A stretch of 45,971 bases of DNA from a virus, in the IMG/VR virus record IMGVR_UViG_3300045974_000154, positions 1-45,971 of that record, one strand, 5' to 3'. Position numbers and translations under genes: made by a program. The notes beneath the pieces were generated by a model. That model saw only the letters and a list, made by a program, of their open reading frames with translations. It did not search any database and was not told the DNA's origin. The stretch's first letter is position 1; each line of letters opens with the position of its first letter. This document shows positions 20,512 through 29,413 of this stretch, piece by piece.

Positions 20512-21707
20512 GTCTTGATGCAGTAGAGGACGACGCCGTAGAGGTCGGCGTGGTTGATGGCAGTCGAGGTGCCGGGGCCGTTGTCGGTGCTCGACCCGCC
20601 CGACGCGGTCGTCATCGCCGGGAGATCGTGGGTGTGGTTGATGCCCGAGTTGTTCGTCGCGCCGGACACGGTGCCGCCGTGGGCGTGCGAGGCGGTGTTG
20701 CCCGACGACGGGATCGCCTGGTTGACGCGGCCCGAGGCGGTGGCACCGACGATCTGCCCTGGGCTGGACGCCGTGGTGTTCGCGAACGCGGAGACCGGGC
20801 CGATGAGGACCGTGTGAGAGTGGTCGCCGTCGCTGTTCGTCGAGAAGGCGGCGGAGAAGCCGTGGTTGTGGTCGGCGGAGAACCCGCCCACCGAGGTGAT
20901 CGGCGTCGTGTGGGTGTGGGCGACACCGCCGTGCGCGTGCGGGGGAAGGTTGCCCGCGATCAGGGTGTGCGTGTCAGCGCCGCCCGTGGTGCCCGCCGTG
21001 TAGGCCCCACCCACACCGCGCGCGACCCTGCCGCCCAGGTTCGGCAGGTTGAAGTGGGTGCCGTCAACCCCGCCCCAGGTAGCACGGATCGCCGTGGACA
21101 GCGCCGTGTAGGACGCGATCAACTGCGAGGAGCCGTCGCACGCCAGGTAGCCAGCGGGCGCGGCAGCGCCAGCGAACGCGATGATCGTGCCGGGGGGGAT
21201 GAGCGCCAGGTCAGCGGCAGCGCGCGCCACGGCCTCAGCCGCGATGTCGGCCTGCAACTGCGGGGATGCGGTGCGCGGGATGTTGGTGAGGGTGTTCGTC
21301 CCACCGTCGATCGACTTGCCGGTCAGAGTCTGAACCTTGGTGGTTCCGACGACGGAGCCGTCAGGACCACCGAGACCGTGCACGCCCGTTGTCGCGTTCA
21401 CGTGGGCGTTAGCCTCGTCGAGGTCGATCGCGCTGATCGTGTGCTCGACGACGGTGCTGATCGAGTGCGACTGGGCGGTGGTCCCGTCGTACCCGCGCGA
21501 CACGATCGTGAGGGCGGTGCCCGACGTGGCCGAGCAGAGCACCTTCTCCTCGGTCGACGTGCCGCGCCCCAGGGTGACGACGAAGTTGCCACCAGCGCCG
21601 GACGGCCACAGCGTGAACGCCGCCACGGTGGCCGAGAGCGAGACGGCATCCAGGAGGACGGTGAGCGTGGTGGGGACCGCCCCGCCTGCGTAACTGCGAC
21701 GGGCCAT
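20508..21707 (-). CDS. Tail fibre with phage tail-collar domain
   Basis: 399 residues. The N-terminal part (VSRGYDGTTAQSHSISTVVEHTISA) is a typical actinophage fibre/baseplate attachment segment. Residues about 180-240 are the collar (PPGTIIAFAGAAAPAGYLACDG...DGTHFNLPNLGGRVARG). The long tip has many HxH pairs (HAHGGVAHTHT, DHNHG, DHSH, HAHGG), which in such fibres bind metal on the axis. A one-mismatch palindrome copy encodes VQTLT in the stalk. Confidence 0.9.
   Translation of the reverse strand: MARRSYAGGAVPTTLTVLLDAVSLSATVAAFTLWPSGAGGNFVVTLGRGTSTEEKVLCSATSGTALTIVSRGYDGTTAQSHSISTVVEHTISAIDLDEANAHVNATTGVHGLGGPDGSVVGTTKVQTLTGKSIDGGTNTLTNIPRTASPQLQADIAAEAVARAAADLALIPPGTIIAFAGAAAPAGYLACDGSSQLIASYTALSTAIRATWGGVDGTHFNLPNLGGRVARGVGGAYTAGTTGGADTHTLIAGNLPPHAHGGVAHTHTTPITSVGGFSADHNHGFSAAFSTNSDGDHSHTVLIGPVSAFANTTASSPGQIVGATASGRVNQAIPSSGNTASHAHGGTVSGATNNSGINHTHDLPAMTTASGGSSTDNGPGTSTAINHADLYGVVLYCIKT
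21321..21335. repeat. Palindrome site 19, one mismatch
   Basis: GGTCAGAGTCTGAAC differs at one core position. It lies in the fibre gene, coding VQTLT on the minus strand, and may be a decayed site or a precursor. Confidence 0.5.
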
Positions 21708-21708
21708 G

Positions 21709-23589
21709 TCAGGTCAACTCCCTAGCGATGAGGACGAACGTGCCCTGGAAACTGCGACCATCGGAGGTCAACTTGTTGGGTGCCCAGGTGAAGTCGGTGG
21801 CGTGCAGGATCCAGGTCTGCGCCGCCTCCCGGTAGGTGAACGCGCGACGGGACTCGACCAACTGGATGAGGAAGTCGAGGTCGTCCTGCACGGGATAGGT
21901 GGACTGCACCCCGTCGTAGACCTGGTCCTCGAAGACCGCCAGCGGGATGTGCCACTCCGACGACCGACCGGGGATGTCGATGGCGCGGAACTCCAGGCGC
22001 GTGACACGCGGCCCGACCGTGTGATCGGCGGCAGAGCGGGTCAGGACGACCCGAGGCTCGACCGTGAAGAACGGGTACGGGTACGGCACGTTGTTGATCG
22101 ACGAGGTGCCAGACGTCGAGTTGACGCCGAGGTTCTGCCAGGAGGCTCCGTCGCTGTCCGACTGGGTATCGAGTTCGACGCTGCCGCCCGCCAGCGGGTC
22201 GTGGAAGACCTGGACGTACAGCCCCATCTTCTTGTCGGTGGAGTTGTAGTTCAGCGCGCCCATCGACAGCCAGCCGGACGCCACCAGCGTGTCCTGCTCG
22301 ACGAAGATGCCGACGTTGTCCACGGAGAAGACCCGGTGCCCGATGCCGTCGAGCGAGCCGCCCACGGTGACGACGTTGCGGGTCACTCCGACAGCCGTGC
22401 CCATCAGGTCGGAGGTGGCCGCTGGGGTCATGGGGGCGACGAACGCGGAAAGGTCCATCCGACCCAGCCCGCCGACGGTGGCGTAGAGCGTCTCCGACCC
22501 GGATCCGGACAGGATCGACAGGCCGAACCACACGAAGCGGTCCTGGCCCTCGAAGCACAGGACGGGGCCGGGCGTCTTGACGATCTGCCCGTACGTGACC
22601 TGGCCGGACGAGTCGGGCATCCCGAAGCGGAAGCCGTAGTGCACGCCGATGAGGACGTAGCCGAGGTAGGTCGCGATCGTGTACGCGATCTCGCCGTCGG
22701 GCAGCGTTGCCGCCACGATGGGCGGGTCGAGAAGGGTCGCCGACGAGTTGATCGACATGCGGTGGATGTGCCAGCGGTCGCCCGTCCCACCGAGGACGTA
22801 GATGACCGACAACCCCTCGGTCGCGTCCCGCCACCACCAGGAAGCGAGCGGGTGGGTGAGGACGGTCTGGACGAGCGCCGGGTTCGTCACGTCGAGCAGG
22901 GTGGGGCCGTTGCCGACGAGGAGGTGGCCCTTCACGTACGTGAACATCGTCTTGCCGGTCGCGACCAGCGAGGGGACCGTGTAGAAGGTCGTCCAGGTGC
23001 CCGCGCTGTCACGCTTCTCGATGACCCCGTTGGAGCACAGCGTGTAGAGGTTCTCCCCATCGGTGACCAGGTTGAGCACCGTAGCCGGGGACGTATGCGT
23101 CGTGGGCGCGGTCAGGACCGTGGCGTAGTAGCGCACCGTCGTGCCGACCGCCGTGAACAGGGCCACGTCGATCGAGCACAGGATCGCCTGGAGACCTCCC
23201 GTGAGCGAGAATAGCGACGTGGTCTCGTGCAGCAGGTTGAACCCGAACTTCTGCCACGGGTCCACACCGTTCGACAGGTGGCAGCGGGCCGGGAGCGAGT
23301 CGCTGCGGTCGTACCGCGACTGGCCCGCGCCCTGGTGCCACGACTCAATGCTGCGCCGCCACACCTCGGGCGGGACGTTCGCCGTGTCCTGGTTGCCCTG
23401 AGCCTGCTGCGTGTTCAGCAGTTGCACCGACGCGCGGTGGAAGTGGTCGTTCGGGTAGCCGAGCGCCAGGTCCAGCAGGTAGGGCCGACCGTCGACCGAC
23501 ACCGGCATCGAGAGGTTGTCGGTCGCGCCAAGCGAACCCCCCTCGTAGAAGGGGACATCGAGCGGAGCGTCGAGAGATCCCTTGCTCAC
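21709..23589 (-). CDS. Large short-tail protein (nozzle-like candidate)
   Basis: 626 residues from GTG 23589, which overlaps the preceding stop. Mostly beta with repeated propeller-like strands (TVRYYATVLTAPTTHTSPATVLNLVTDGENLYTLCSNGVIEKRD...), C-terminal part ending LTSDGRSFQGTFVLIAREL. Size, position and composition match the tail-nozzle/tubular B protein of short-tailed phages (cf. T7 gp12, P22 gp10), but this is by context, not clear sequence similarity. Confidence 0.65.
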   Translation of the reverse strand: MSKGSLDAPLDVPFYEGGSLGATDNLSMPVSVDGRPYLLDLALGYPNDHFHRASVQLLNTQQAQGNQDTANVPPEVWRRSIESWHQGAGQSRYDRSDSLPARCHLSNGVDPWQKFGFNLLHETTSLFSLTGGLQAILCSIDVALFTAVGTTVRYYATVLTAPTTHTSPATVLNLVTDGENLYTLCSNGVIEKRDSAGTWTTFYTVPSLVATGKTMFTYVKGHLLVGNGPTLLDVTNPALVQTVLTHPLASWWWRDATEGLSVIYVLGGTGDRWHIHRMSINSSATLLDPPIVAATLPDGEIAYTIATYLGYVLIGVHYGFRFGMPDSSGQVTYGQIVKTPGPVLCFEGQDRFVWFGLSILSGSGSETLYATVGGLGRMDLSAFVAPMTPAATSDLMGTAVGVTRNVVTVGGSLDGIGHRVFSVDNVGIFVEQDTLVASGWLSMGALNYNSTDKKMGLYVQVFHDPLAGGSVELDTQSDSDGASWQNLGVNSTSGTSSINNVPYPYPFFTVEPRVVLTRSAADHTVGPRVTRLEFRAIDIPGRSSEWHIPLAVFEDQVYDGVQSTYPVQDDLDFLIQLVESRRAFTYREAAQTWILHATDFTWAPNKLTSDGRSFQGTFVLIARELT

Positions 23590-24503
23590 CACAGCCACCT
23601 GTTGACGCCCTGGTCGCGGCCCGAGGTCTGCGGCTGGCGGTAGCCCCACTCCTTGATGAGGCGGGACTGCTCCTCGGTGATCGCGGACTGCTGCTGCATC
23701 TTGAACTGGCGAGCGAGCGCGCTGTTCGAGGTGGCCTGCACCTCGCTCGCGCGGCGCGAGTCGCCCTGGAAGACGGGCTGCACGCGGCGACCCTCCCAGC
23801 CGAGCGCCATCGTGGCGGCAGCGCCCAGCATCGGGATGCCCGCGATGGCGTTGGTCACGCCGAGGGTCTCCAGGTCCGTCGTCAGGTCGACGATCTGGCC
23901 GAACCCGACAGCGAGGGAGAAGCGGAACCCGGCCACCTGGGGCGGGTCGGAGAAGACGCGGATCGCGTTGCCCTGGCGGACCAGTTCAGCGTCCGTGAAC
24001 GACACCCACTCCTGGGTGACGCCAGCGACGAGGAACTCCGACTTCAGCAGGCGGAATGCGTACTGCCCGTCGGTCCGGTCGGGGAGCGCGTAGATGCCGC
24101 CCGAGCGGTCGAGGGTGGTGGCCTCCACGACCCACGGCTGGAACAGCCCGGTGAACGAGGCGGAGAGCGAGTCCATCTCGGACTGGATCTCGCGGAAGAT
24201 CGACCACGTCGTGAACTGGGGCCGGATGCGGACGATCGTTCCCTGGGGGACGTTCACGTTCGGGCCACCGTCCATCGACGGGATCACCGTGAAGGTCGTG
24301 CCATCACCCGTGACCGCCATGACGGTGAAGGTGTTGAGGCCCGCCGTGACCGTGGACCCCGCTGCGATGGATCGCTTCGGGTACTGGACGGAGAGCGTGG
24401 TGTCGGTGGCAGCGACGTACGGCTGCGCCAGCACGGTGATCTCGTCGATCTGAGACCCGGACAGCATCGACCGGACAGTCTCGACCGCTTCACTCGCGAG
24501 CAT
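23586..24503 (-). CDS. Putative head-to-tail adaptor/tail protein
   Basis: 305 residues starting at ATG 24503 behind GGAGGTACGCG. An N-terminal helix, a small beta barrel (ITVLAQPYVAATDTTLSVQYPKRSIAAGSTVTAG...), a helical stretch SIFREIQSEMDSLSASFTGLF, and a Gln-rich C-terminus. It immediately precedes the large tail protein, the place of the tubular A/adaptor in podovirus clusters. Low confidence in the name, high in the gene. Confidence 0.65.
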   Translation of the reverse strand: MLASEAVETVRSMLSGSQIDEITVLAQPYVAATDTTLSVQYPKRSIAAGSTVTAGLNTFTVMAVTGDGTTFTVIPSMDGGPNVNVPQGTIVRIRPQFTTWSIFREIQSEMDSLSASFTGLFQPWVVEATTLDRSGGIYALPDRTDGQYAFRLLKSEFLVAGVTQEWVSFTDAELVRQGNAIRVFSDPPQVAGFRFSLAVGFGQIVDLTTDLETLGVTNAIAGIPMLGAAATMALGWEGRRVQPVFQGDSRRASEVQATSNSALARQFKMQQQSAITEEQSRLIKEWGYRQPQTSGRDQGVNRWLW

Positions 24504-24530
24504 CGCGTACCTCCTGCACACATGATGGCA

Positions 24531-26204
24531 TCAAGTCACCGGGACCAGGGTGTAGCCGTTGTTCTTCAGCACCGTGGCCTGCCAGGTGTCGTTGTACGTG
24601 ACGAACTCGACACCCCCCGCGATCCGATCGTCCGCCGTCCAGTACCGGGGGTCCGTGTCCCAGGACGGGGTGACGATAACCTCCCCGCTCTGGTAGAGCA
24701 GAAGCCCGTTCGGGGTGTGGGGACGCCTGATCCTGGGCGACAGCCCGGCGAACGGAGTCCCGGCCCGCCGTGGATCACGGGGCCTGCGCTCGCGCTCGTA
24801 GGACTCCCCGATCCCGCCCCCGTAGACGAGCCGGAGCAGGGTCGCGCCGTTCGTCCCAGTCCCGGTCGCAGTTGAGACCGCCGTCGCTGTCGCCGTCGCG
24901 GTGATCGTGAAGATCAGGTTGCCGGTCGCCACGGCAGCGGCGGTGGCCGTGGAGCCGGACGCCCGGATCGTGACCGATGCGTTCGTCGCCGTGGACACAG
25001 CCGTGGGAGTCGCCACCGAGGCCACGGCAACAGACGTGCTGGTCGCCACCGATGCCGCTACCGCGTTCGCCGTCGCGATGACCACGACCGAGGCGGACCC
25101 CGTCGCCGTCGCTGCCCCGGTCGCGGTCGAGCCGGACACTCGCTGGGTGATCCCGCTGGTGCTCACCACGCCAGCGCCAGCAGCGGAGCCACTCGTCTGC
25201 ACGGTGACCAGGCCGGTCGCTACGGCAGCAGCGGTCGCCGTGCCCGTGGTCGAGCCGGACGCCGTGGCGTTGCCGGTTGCGGTAGCGGCTGCGACAGCCG
25301 ATCCCGTGACGACGATGGTGACCCCGGCGTTCGTCGCGGCTGCGATGGCGGCAGAGGTGGAGGCCGCGATGCCCTCGATGACCGAGGTGCTCGTCGCGGA
25401 CCCGGCAGAGGTCGCCGTTCCCTGGGTCCGCACGGTGGATGCGGGGGGCGTGACGACGCCAGCAGCGGTCGCTGCGCCCGAGGACACCACGGTGGCCGCA
25501 GCGGACGCCACAGCGGCTCCTGTGGCCGCGAGACCGGTGACGACCACGGTAGCCAGGCCGGTCGCCACGGAAGCCGCGGTGGCCGTCCCCGTGGCGTCTG
25601 CCCCGACGGCGGTGCCCGTCCCCGTGGCGATGGCAGCAGCCGTGGCCGTGGCGGCAGCAGCGATGGTGACGTTCGACGACGCCGTGCCAGCCGCCGTTGC
25701 TGCACCCGTGGTGCGAATCGTGGCCGGGGCGGTGACGACACCAGCAGCGACGGAGGTGCTCGCTGCGATCTGCTCGACGACCTGGGTGTTCGAGCCGGAC
25801 CCGGCAGCAGTCGCGGTGCCCTTCGCCTGGACGCCGATGGAGGTGGACGTGGCGACCGAGGCCGCTGTGGCTGAGGCGGTGGCGACGATGATCGAGGACG
25901 CCGACCCCGTCGCGCTGGATGCCGCCGTCGCCGACGCGCTCGCCACGATGATCGAGGACGCGGTCCCGGTGGCCGTCGAGACAGCGGAGGCCGACCCGGT
26001 GGCAACGACGACGACGGAGCCAGCCCCCGTGACGACGCCAGCCCCGGTCGCCGTACCGATGGCAGCGACAGCGACCGAGGTGCTCGTCGCCACACCAGCG
26101 GCGGTCGCCGTGGCCGTCGCGGTGATCGTCCCGCCACCCGCTGCGGCCTGGACGACGCCGTTGCGCTTCGGCTGGATCGGGAAGTTGCGCCCATGCCTAG
26201 CCAT
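24531..26204 (-). CDS. Ala/Thr/Val/Ser repeat virion protein
   Basis: 557 residues. From about residue 22 to 450 it is built from some twenty degenerate repeats of 18-20 residues of the type G-T-A-T-A-A-x-V-A-T-x-T-S-hydrophobic. The best pair is ASSIIVASASATAASSATGS / ASSIIVATASATAASVATST. A distinct 105-residue C-terminal domain (LLRLVYGGGIGESYERERRP...NDTWQATVLKNNGYTLVPV) follows. The repeat pattern suits a beta-solenoid or fibrous spacer on the particle surface. Long antisense frames here are by-products of the repeats. Confidence 0.8.
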   Translation of the reverse strand: MARHGRNFPIQPKRNGVVQAAAGGGTITATATATAAGVATSTSVAVAAIGTATGAGVVTGAGSVVVVATGSASAVSTATGTASSIIVASASATAASSATGSASSIIVATASATAASVATSTSIGVQAKGTATAAGSGSNTQVVEQIAASTSVAAGVVTAPATIRTTGAATAAGTASSNVTIAAAATATAAAIATGTGTAVGADATGTATAASVATGLATVVVTGLAATGAAVASAAATVVSSGAATAAGVVTPPASTVRTQGTATSAGSATSTSVIEGIAASTSAAIAAATNAGVTIVVTGSAVAAATATGNATASGSTTGTATAAAVATGLVTVQTSGSAAGAGVVSTSGITQRVSGSTATGAATATGSASVVVIATANAVAASVATSTSVAVASVATPTAVSTATNASVTIRASGSTATAAAVATGNLIFTITATATATAVSTATGTGTNGATLLRLVYGGGIGESYERERRPRDPRRAGTPFAGLSPRIRRPHTPNGLLLYQSGEVIVTPSWDTDPRYWTADDRIAGGVEFVTYNDTWQATVLKNNGYTLVPVT

Positions 26205-26210
26205 GACGCA

Positions 26211-26975
26211 TCACCAGTTCGCAGCGCGCTGGATCGCGGCGCTGTTCCCGACGGTTCGGTAGGGGATCGGAGGCGTGGACCCACCGCCACCTGCGGAGGC
26301 GGGGAAGCCGACAACCGAGTAAGCCTTGCGCGCTGCGGCGTAGGTGAGGTCCCACGTCTGTGTGCCAGCAGCACCACTGGTGATCTTGTACTGCATCGCG
26401 ATGGTCAGGCCAGTCGAGGATGCACCGATGTTGGTGGCGACGCCGGTAGACCATGACCCGTTGGTGGTGTCGGAGTCGAAGGCGGTGATCGCGCCAGCCG
26501 TGCCGTTCTCGATTACCGTCGTGCCGATACAGAGGTCTCCGATGGGGACGGAGTTACTGGTGACGGTGCTGTTCGCCGTCGCGGTTCCTGACCCAGCACT
26601 AACTCGCGCCGCCGATGGGGTAGCGGACGAGATTCCGGTCCAACGGTGGCACTGGGCAGCCTTGTTCGTGATGGAGGCGGAGAACGTGATGGTGATGGTG
26701 CCAGCACTAAGGGCCGTAGTGACGAGGCAGACCCAGTTCTCCAGAATGACGCCGGACCCTGCTGTGACGATCGCGCCCGTGGTGTGCGCGGCTGTTGACC
26801 ACGTGTTCGATCCAGAGTCAGCGATGGTTGCGGTTGGGGCTGCGATACCTGTGTTGTCGCAGCCCGTGTTGACCGAGAGGAAGTCTCCGACGGAGGCGTT
26901 CACCCCGGTGATGGTCAGCGTGGTGCCAGCAACCGCAGTAGAGGCGGTGACGGTCGAGACAAAGACGACCGCCAT
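26211..26975 (-). CDS. Beta-rich virion surface protein
   Basis: 254 residues, Thr/Ser/Gly-rich, with alternating strands (GTTLTITGVNASVGDFLSVN...ILENWVCLVTTALSAGTITITFSASITNKAAQCHRWTGI) and WDLTYAAARKAYSVVGFPA near the end. Resembles phage head-decoration or appendage proteins in composition. GAGGAGTGAGGG precedes the ATG, which lies 3 nt after the upstream stop. Confidence 0.75.
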   Translation of the reverse strand: MAVVFVSTVTASTAVAGTTLTITGVNASVGDFLSVNTGCDNTGIAAPTATIADSGSNTWSTAAHTTGAIVTAGSGVILENWVCLVTTALSAGTITITFSASITNKAAQCHRWTGISSATPSAARVSAGSGTATANSTVTSNSVPIGDLCIGTTVIENGTAGAITAFDSDTTNGSWSTGVATNIGASSTGLTIAMQYKITSGAAGTQTWDLTYAAARKAYSVVGFPASAGGGGSTPPIPYRTVGNSAAIQRAANW

Positions 26976-26978
26976 CCC

Positions 26979-27428
26979 TCACTCCTCCCAGATCGCACCG
27001 AAGGCGGCGTTGACACCAGCAGCGGCAGTCAGCCGGATGCGGAAGAAGGTCGAGACGGGCATGTACAACTCGCGCCCGAGCGGGGCGACGTAGTGGAACC
27101 CCGAGGTGGGGCTGATCCGCTTGATGATGACATCGGACGCGGTGCCAGCACCCTCCACTGTGGTGCCCTGCTTCACGGTCGCCGCCGAGGCTGGTGACGC
27201 GGAGTTGCAATACTTCGACGGCGTCAGCGAGGTGGCCGTCGTGACCGCAGCGGAGAACCGCCCGACCTCGATCTTGACCGGCACAGCCGACGCCGTGACG
27301 CCGTCGAAGTCCACCCACCACTCCACGATCTTCAGGTCCATCGTGGAGGGCGTGGCGATCTCCAGCACCGTCTTCGCCGTGGCGGCGACCAGGGCGACAG
27401 CGTCGACCGAACCGAAGTACAGACCCAT
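26979..27428 (-). CDS. Putative head decoration protein
   Basis: 149 residues, beta-rich (DLKIVEWWVDFDGVTASAVPVKIEVGRFS...HYVAPLGRELYMPVSTFFRIRLTAAAGVNAAFGAIWEE). The closing 'fRIRltA..gv.' strand is common in phage capsid-surface proteins. GTAGGAGACACCTG precedes the ATG. Function inferred from position after the capsid gene. Confidence 0.75.
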   Translation of the reverse strand: MGLYFGSVDAVALVAATAKTVLEIATPSTMDLKIVEWWVDFDGVTASAVPVKIEVGRFSAAVTTATSLTPSKYCNSASPASAATVKQGTTVEGAGTASDVIIKRISPTSGFHYVAPLGRELYMPVSTFFRIRLTAAAGVNAAFGAIWEE

Positions 27429-27438
27429 CAGGTGTCTC

Positions 27439-27867
27439 CTACGTCAGGGCGAGCGTGACGCCGTTCACGGCGATCTGGAACGTGTTGCCGTTCGCCACCG
27501 GGACGGGGGCACCGTTCCAGTTCCAGAACCAGGTGCGGACAGCCGCACCGTCGGTGAGGTCACCGGACTGGATCGACCACGCGCCACCGGAGCCGTTCGT
27601 CCACGACATCGCCGTGGTGGCCGGGAGGGTGACGTTCGAGCCAGCGGACGATGCCGTGGACTGGGTGGAGAGCGCCTGACCGCCAGCGGTGTAGCCGGTG
27701 CCGCTCAGTTCCGTGCCTGCCGCCGCAGCGGTCGACGCGGTGGTGGCGAGGCGGATCTTCATGGCCGTCGCGGAGAGCGCCGTCCATGTTCCGGGGATGC
27801 CAGCGGCACCGACCGGAGCGGTCGCGTTGATGATCTTGCTGACCATGCCCTGCTCGATGGCTGCCAT
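27439..27867 (-). CDS. Putative head decoration/virion protein
   Basis: 142 residues, Thr/Ala-rich (TWTALSATAMKIRLATTASTAAAAGTELSGTGYTAGG..., WFWNWNGAPVPVANGNTFQIAVNGVTLAL). This style of protein accompanies capsid genes in actinophages. AGGAGCCACAC precedes the ATG. Confidence 0.8.
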   Translation of the reverse strand: MAAIEQGMVSKIINATAPVGAAGIPGTWTALSATAMKIRLATTASTAAAAGTELSGTGYTAGGQALSTQSTASSAGSNVTLPATTAMSWTNGSGGAWSIQSGDLTDGAAVRTWFWNWNGAPVPVANGNTFQIAVNGVTLALT

Positions 27868-27876
27868 GTGTGGCTC

Positions 27877-28053
27877 CTACGAAGTGATGTCGTCCTCGAC
27901 GGGAGTGAGGCCGTACTTCTGGATCGCTTCTGCGGTGAGGTGAGCCTCCGACATGGGGCCACAGTCCACCACGTTGCCCTCGGGGTCGAGCACCTGCCAG
28001 CCGATGTCGGCTGAGTCGATGATCGAACCGTCGCGCGTCTGGTACTTCGCCAT
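27877..28053 (-). CDS. Small protein downstream of capsid
   Basis: 58 residues, acidic (MAKYQTRDGSIIDSADIGWQVLDPEGN...LTPVEDDITS). GAGGAGAGCGAC precedes the ATG. Lies after the capsid terminator; no family recognised. Confidence 0.75.
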   Translation of the reverse strand: MAKYQTRDGSIIDSADIGWQVLDPEGNVVDCGPMSEAHLTAEAIQKYGLTPVEDDITS

Positions 28054-28104
28054 GTCGCTCTCCTCGGTGAGTAGTTGCGACGAGCGTAGCGCCAGGAGGG
28101 AAGT

Positions 28105-28139
28105 GCGGGGTGGACCCAGAGGACCCAGGTCCACCCCGC
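28105..28139 (-). terminator. Capsid-gene terminator
   Basis: GCGGGGTGGACC (28105-28116) pairs perfectly with GGTCCACCCCGC (28128-28139), 13 nt beyond the capsid stop on the minus strand. Confidence 0.85.
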
Positions 28140-28151
28140 CGCTCCGCTCCG

Positions 28152-29204
28152 TCAGGTGGTGAGGTCGCAGGTGACGGTCGCCTCGGCCTTGTAGCGACCG
28201 TAGCCGCCAGTCCAGAGCCAGCCGATCGTCATGAACCGGCGCAACTTGTCCACGACCGGGGCGACCTCGACGCTCGGGGCCGGGCCGAAGCCGGGCAGCG
28301 TCGGGTAGACCTTCGCGAGGGCGTCCGCGCCCATGTAGATCGACTTGCCCGCCGTCAGGCGGTTGGACGTGAAGAACATGAAGTTCTCGTACGTCCCGAG
28401 GTAGCGGCGCTGGATGGAGCCGCCGCCGCCGTTGCCGTCCTGGTTGATCTGGTAGTAGCGCCAGCCGCCCGCGTCGGACTCCTGACGCAACTTTGTCTCC
28501 TCCGCAGGGGAGATGATCGCTGCGTACAGCCCGTTGTCGAACGGGTCGACCGCGTTGGTGAGGAACTGCTCCGCGATCTTCTGGAGCGTCTGCGTCGGCT
28601 TCGTCGAGACCGGGGTCACGGCGGTGGGGACGCCACCCGTGGTGCCGAACGTGCCCGCGACCTTCGATGCCGAGACGCCACCAGCGACGTAGATCTGCTG
28701 GAGGGCGAGGCGGTCGAGGGTGGACACGGCGTTGCGAGCGATGCGCTCGGCAGCGACCGGGTCGAAGGGCAGCATCGAGAGGCCGCGCAGGAGGTTCGTA
28801 CGGGTCGTCACGCGACCGTACTCCGCCATCTGCACGGAGACGTGCGCCGTCTTGAACTCGGTCGGCAGCACGTCGTAGTCCTCGGAGAGGGTCGCCGTGG
28901 CGACCGCGTCGTCGAGGTCGTTCGCGAGGGGGAAGGACACGACCGCACCGTTGTGGGTGAGGGTCGTGGGCTTCTTCGTCGCGAACTGGTCGAACAGCAG
29001 ACCGTCGCGGTAGGCGTTGCCCAGCACCAGGTCGTAGGCCGTCGTGACCATGTTCGCGGCCCAGTCGACACCACCGGCAGCGTTGGCTGCCTGGGCACCG
29101 CCCGAGACGCGAGTGTTGACATCGGAGAGAAGACCGATGTTGGTGTCATCGACCGGGGAGTTGAACAGTGACGCTGGGGCTGCCGGGATCGTGGGGGCGA
29201 CCAT
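28152..29204 (-). CDS. Major capsid protein, N4-gp56-like
   Basis: 350 residues from ATG 29204 (GAAGGTGG at good spacing). Typical elements: AYDLVLGNAYRDGLLFDQFATKKPTTLTHNGAVVSFPL, EFKTAHVSVQMAEYGRVTTRTNLLRGLS, then AAERIARNAVSTLDRLALQQIYVAGG, YAAIISPAEETKLR and RRFMTIGWLWTGGYGRYKAEATV. This is the layout of N4-gp56-family capsids (HK97 fold). It is bracketed by terminators, giving a capsid-only unit that could allow separate dosage. Confidence 0.88.
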   Translation of the reverse strand: MVAPTIPAAPASLFNSPVDDTNIGLLSDVNTRVSGGAQAANAAGGVDWAANMVTTAYDLVLGNAYRDGLLFDQFATKKPTTLTHNGAVVSFPLANDLDDAVATATLSEDYDVLPTEFKTAHVSVQMAEYGRVTTRTNLLRGLSMLPFDPVAAERIARNAVSTLDRLALQQIYVAGGVSASKVAGTFGTTGGVPTAVTPVSTKPTQTLQKIAEQFLTNAVDPFDNGLYAAIISPAEETKLRQESDAGGWRYYQINQDGNGGGGSIQRRYLGTYENFMFFTSNRLTAGKSIYMGADALAKVYPTLPGFGPAPSVEVAPVVDKLRRFMTIGWLWTGGYGRYKAEATVTCDLTT

Positions 29205-29413
29205 GCGAAACACCACCTTCAGGGGTGTGAGGAGTGACGAGGGAATGCAGTCGCAAGCGACTGGAACTTCCACGGCCCAAGGCCGGACTCAACTCACCCG
29301 AAGGTGGAAACGGATCACGCTGCTCGTCCGCCTCTCAGCGGGGCGCGTTCACCTGGGACTGAAGATACGACGAAGCCCCACCCGTTGCAAGACAGGTGGG
29401 GCTTCGGCGTGTC
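29205..29413 (-). promoter_or_regulatory. Capsid mRNA leader, possible ribosome-site sequestration
   Basis: No gene in these 209 nt. The ribosome site GAAGGTGG (29220-29213, minus strand) is exactly complementary to CCACCTTC upstream (29307-29300). A CAGTCG/CGACTG hairpin sits between them. Base-pairing could limit capsid translation or stabilise the message. No clear -35/-10 seen. Confidence 0.4.
29371..29406 (-). terminator. Terminator after the scaffold gene
   Basis: CGAAGCCCCACC (29371-29382) pairs perfectly with GGTGGGGCTTCG (29395-29406), directly after the scaffold stop. It would lower read-through into the capsid gene unless a promoter lies in the leader. Confidence 0.8.

Noticed and set aside
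24901-26262. Plus-strand 453-codon frame rich in Val/Ala/Thr/Pro opposite the repeat protein.
   Set aside because: A mirror of the Ala/Thr/Val repeats. The minus-strand frame has unique N- and C-terminal domains and fits the gene order.
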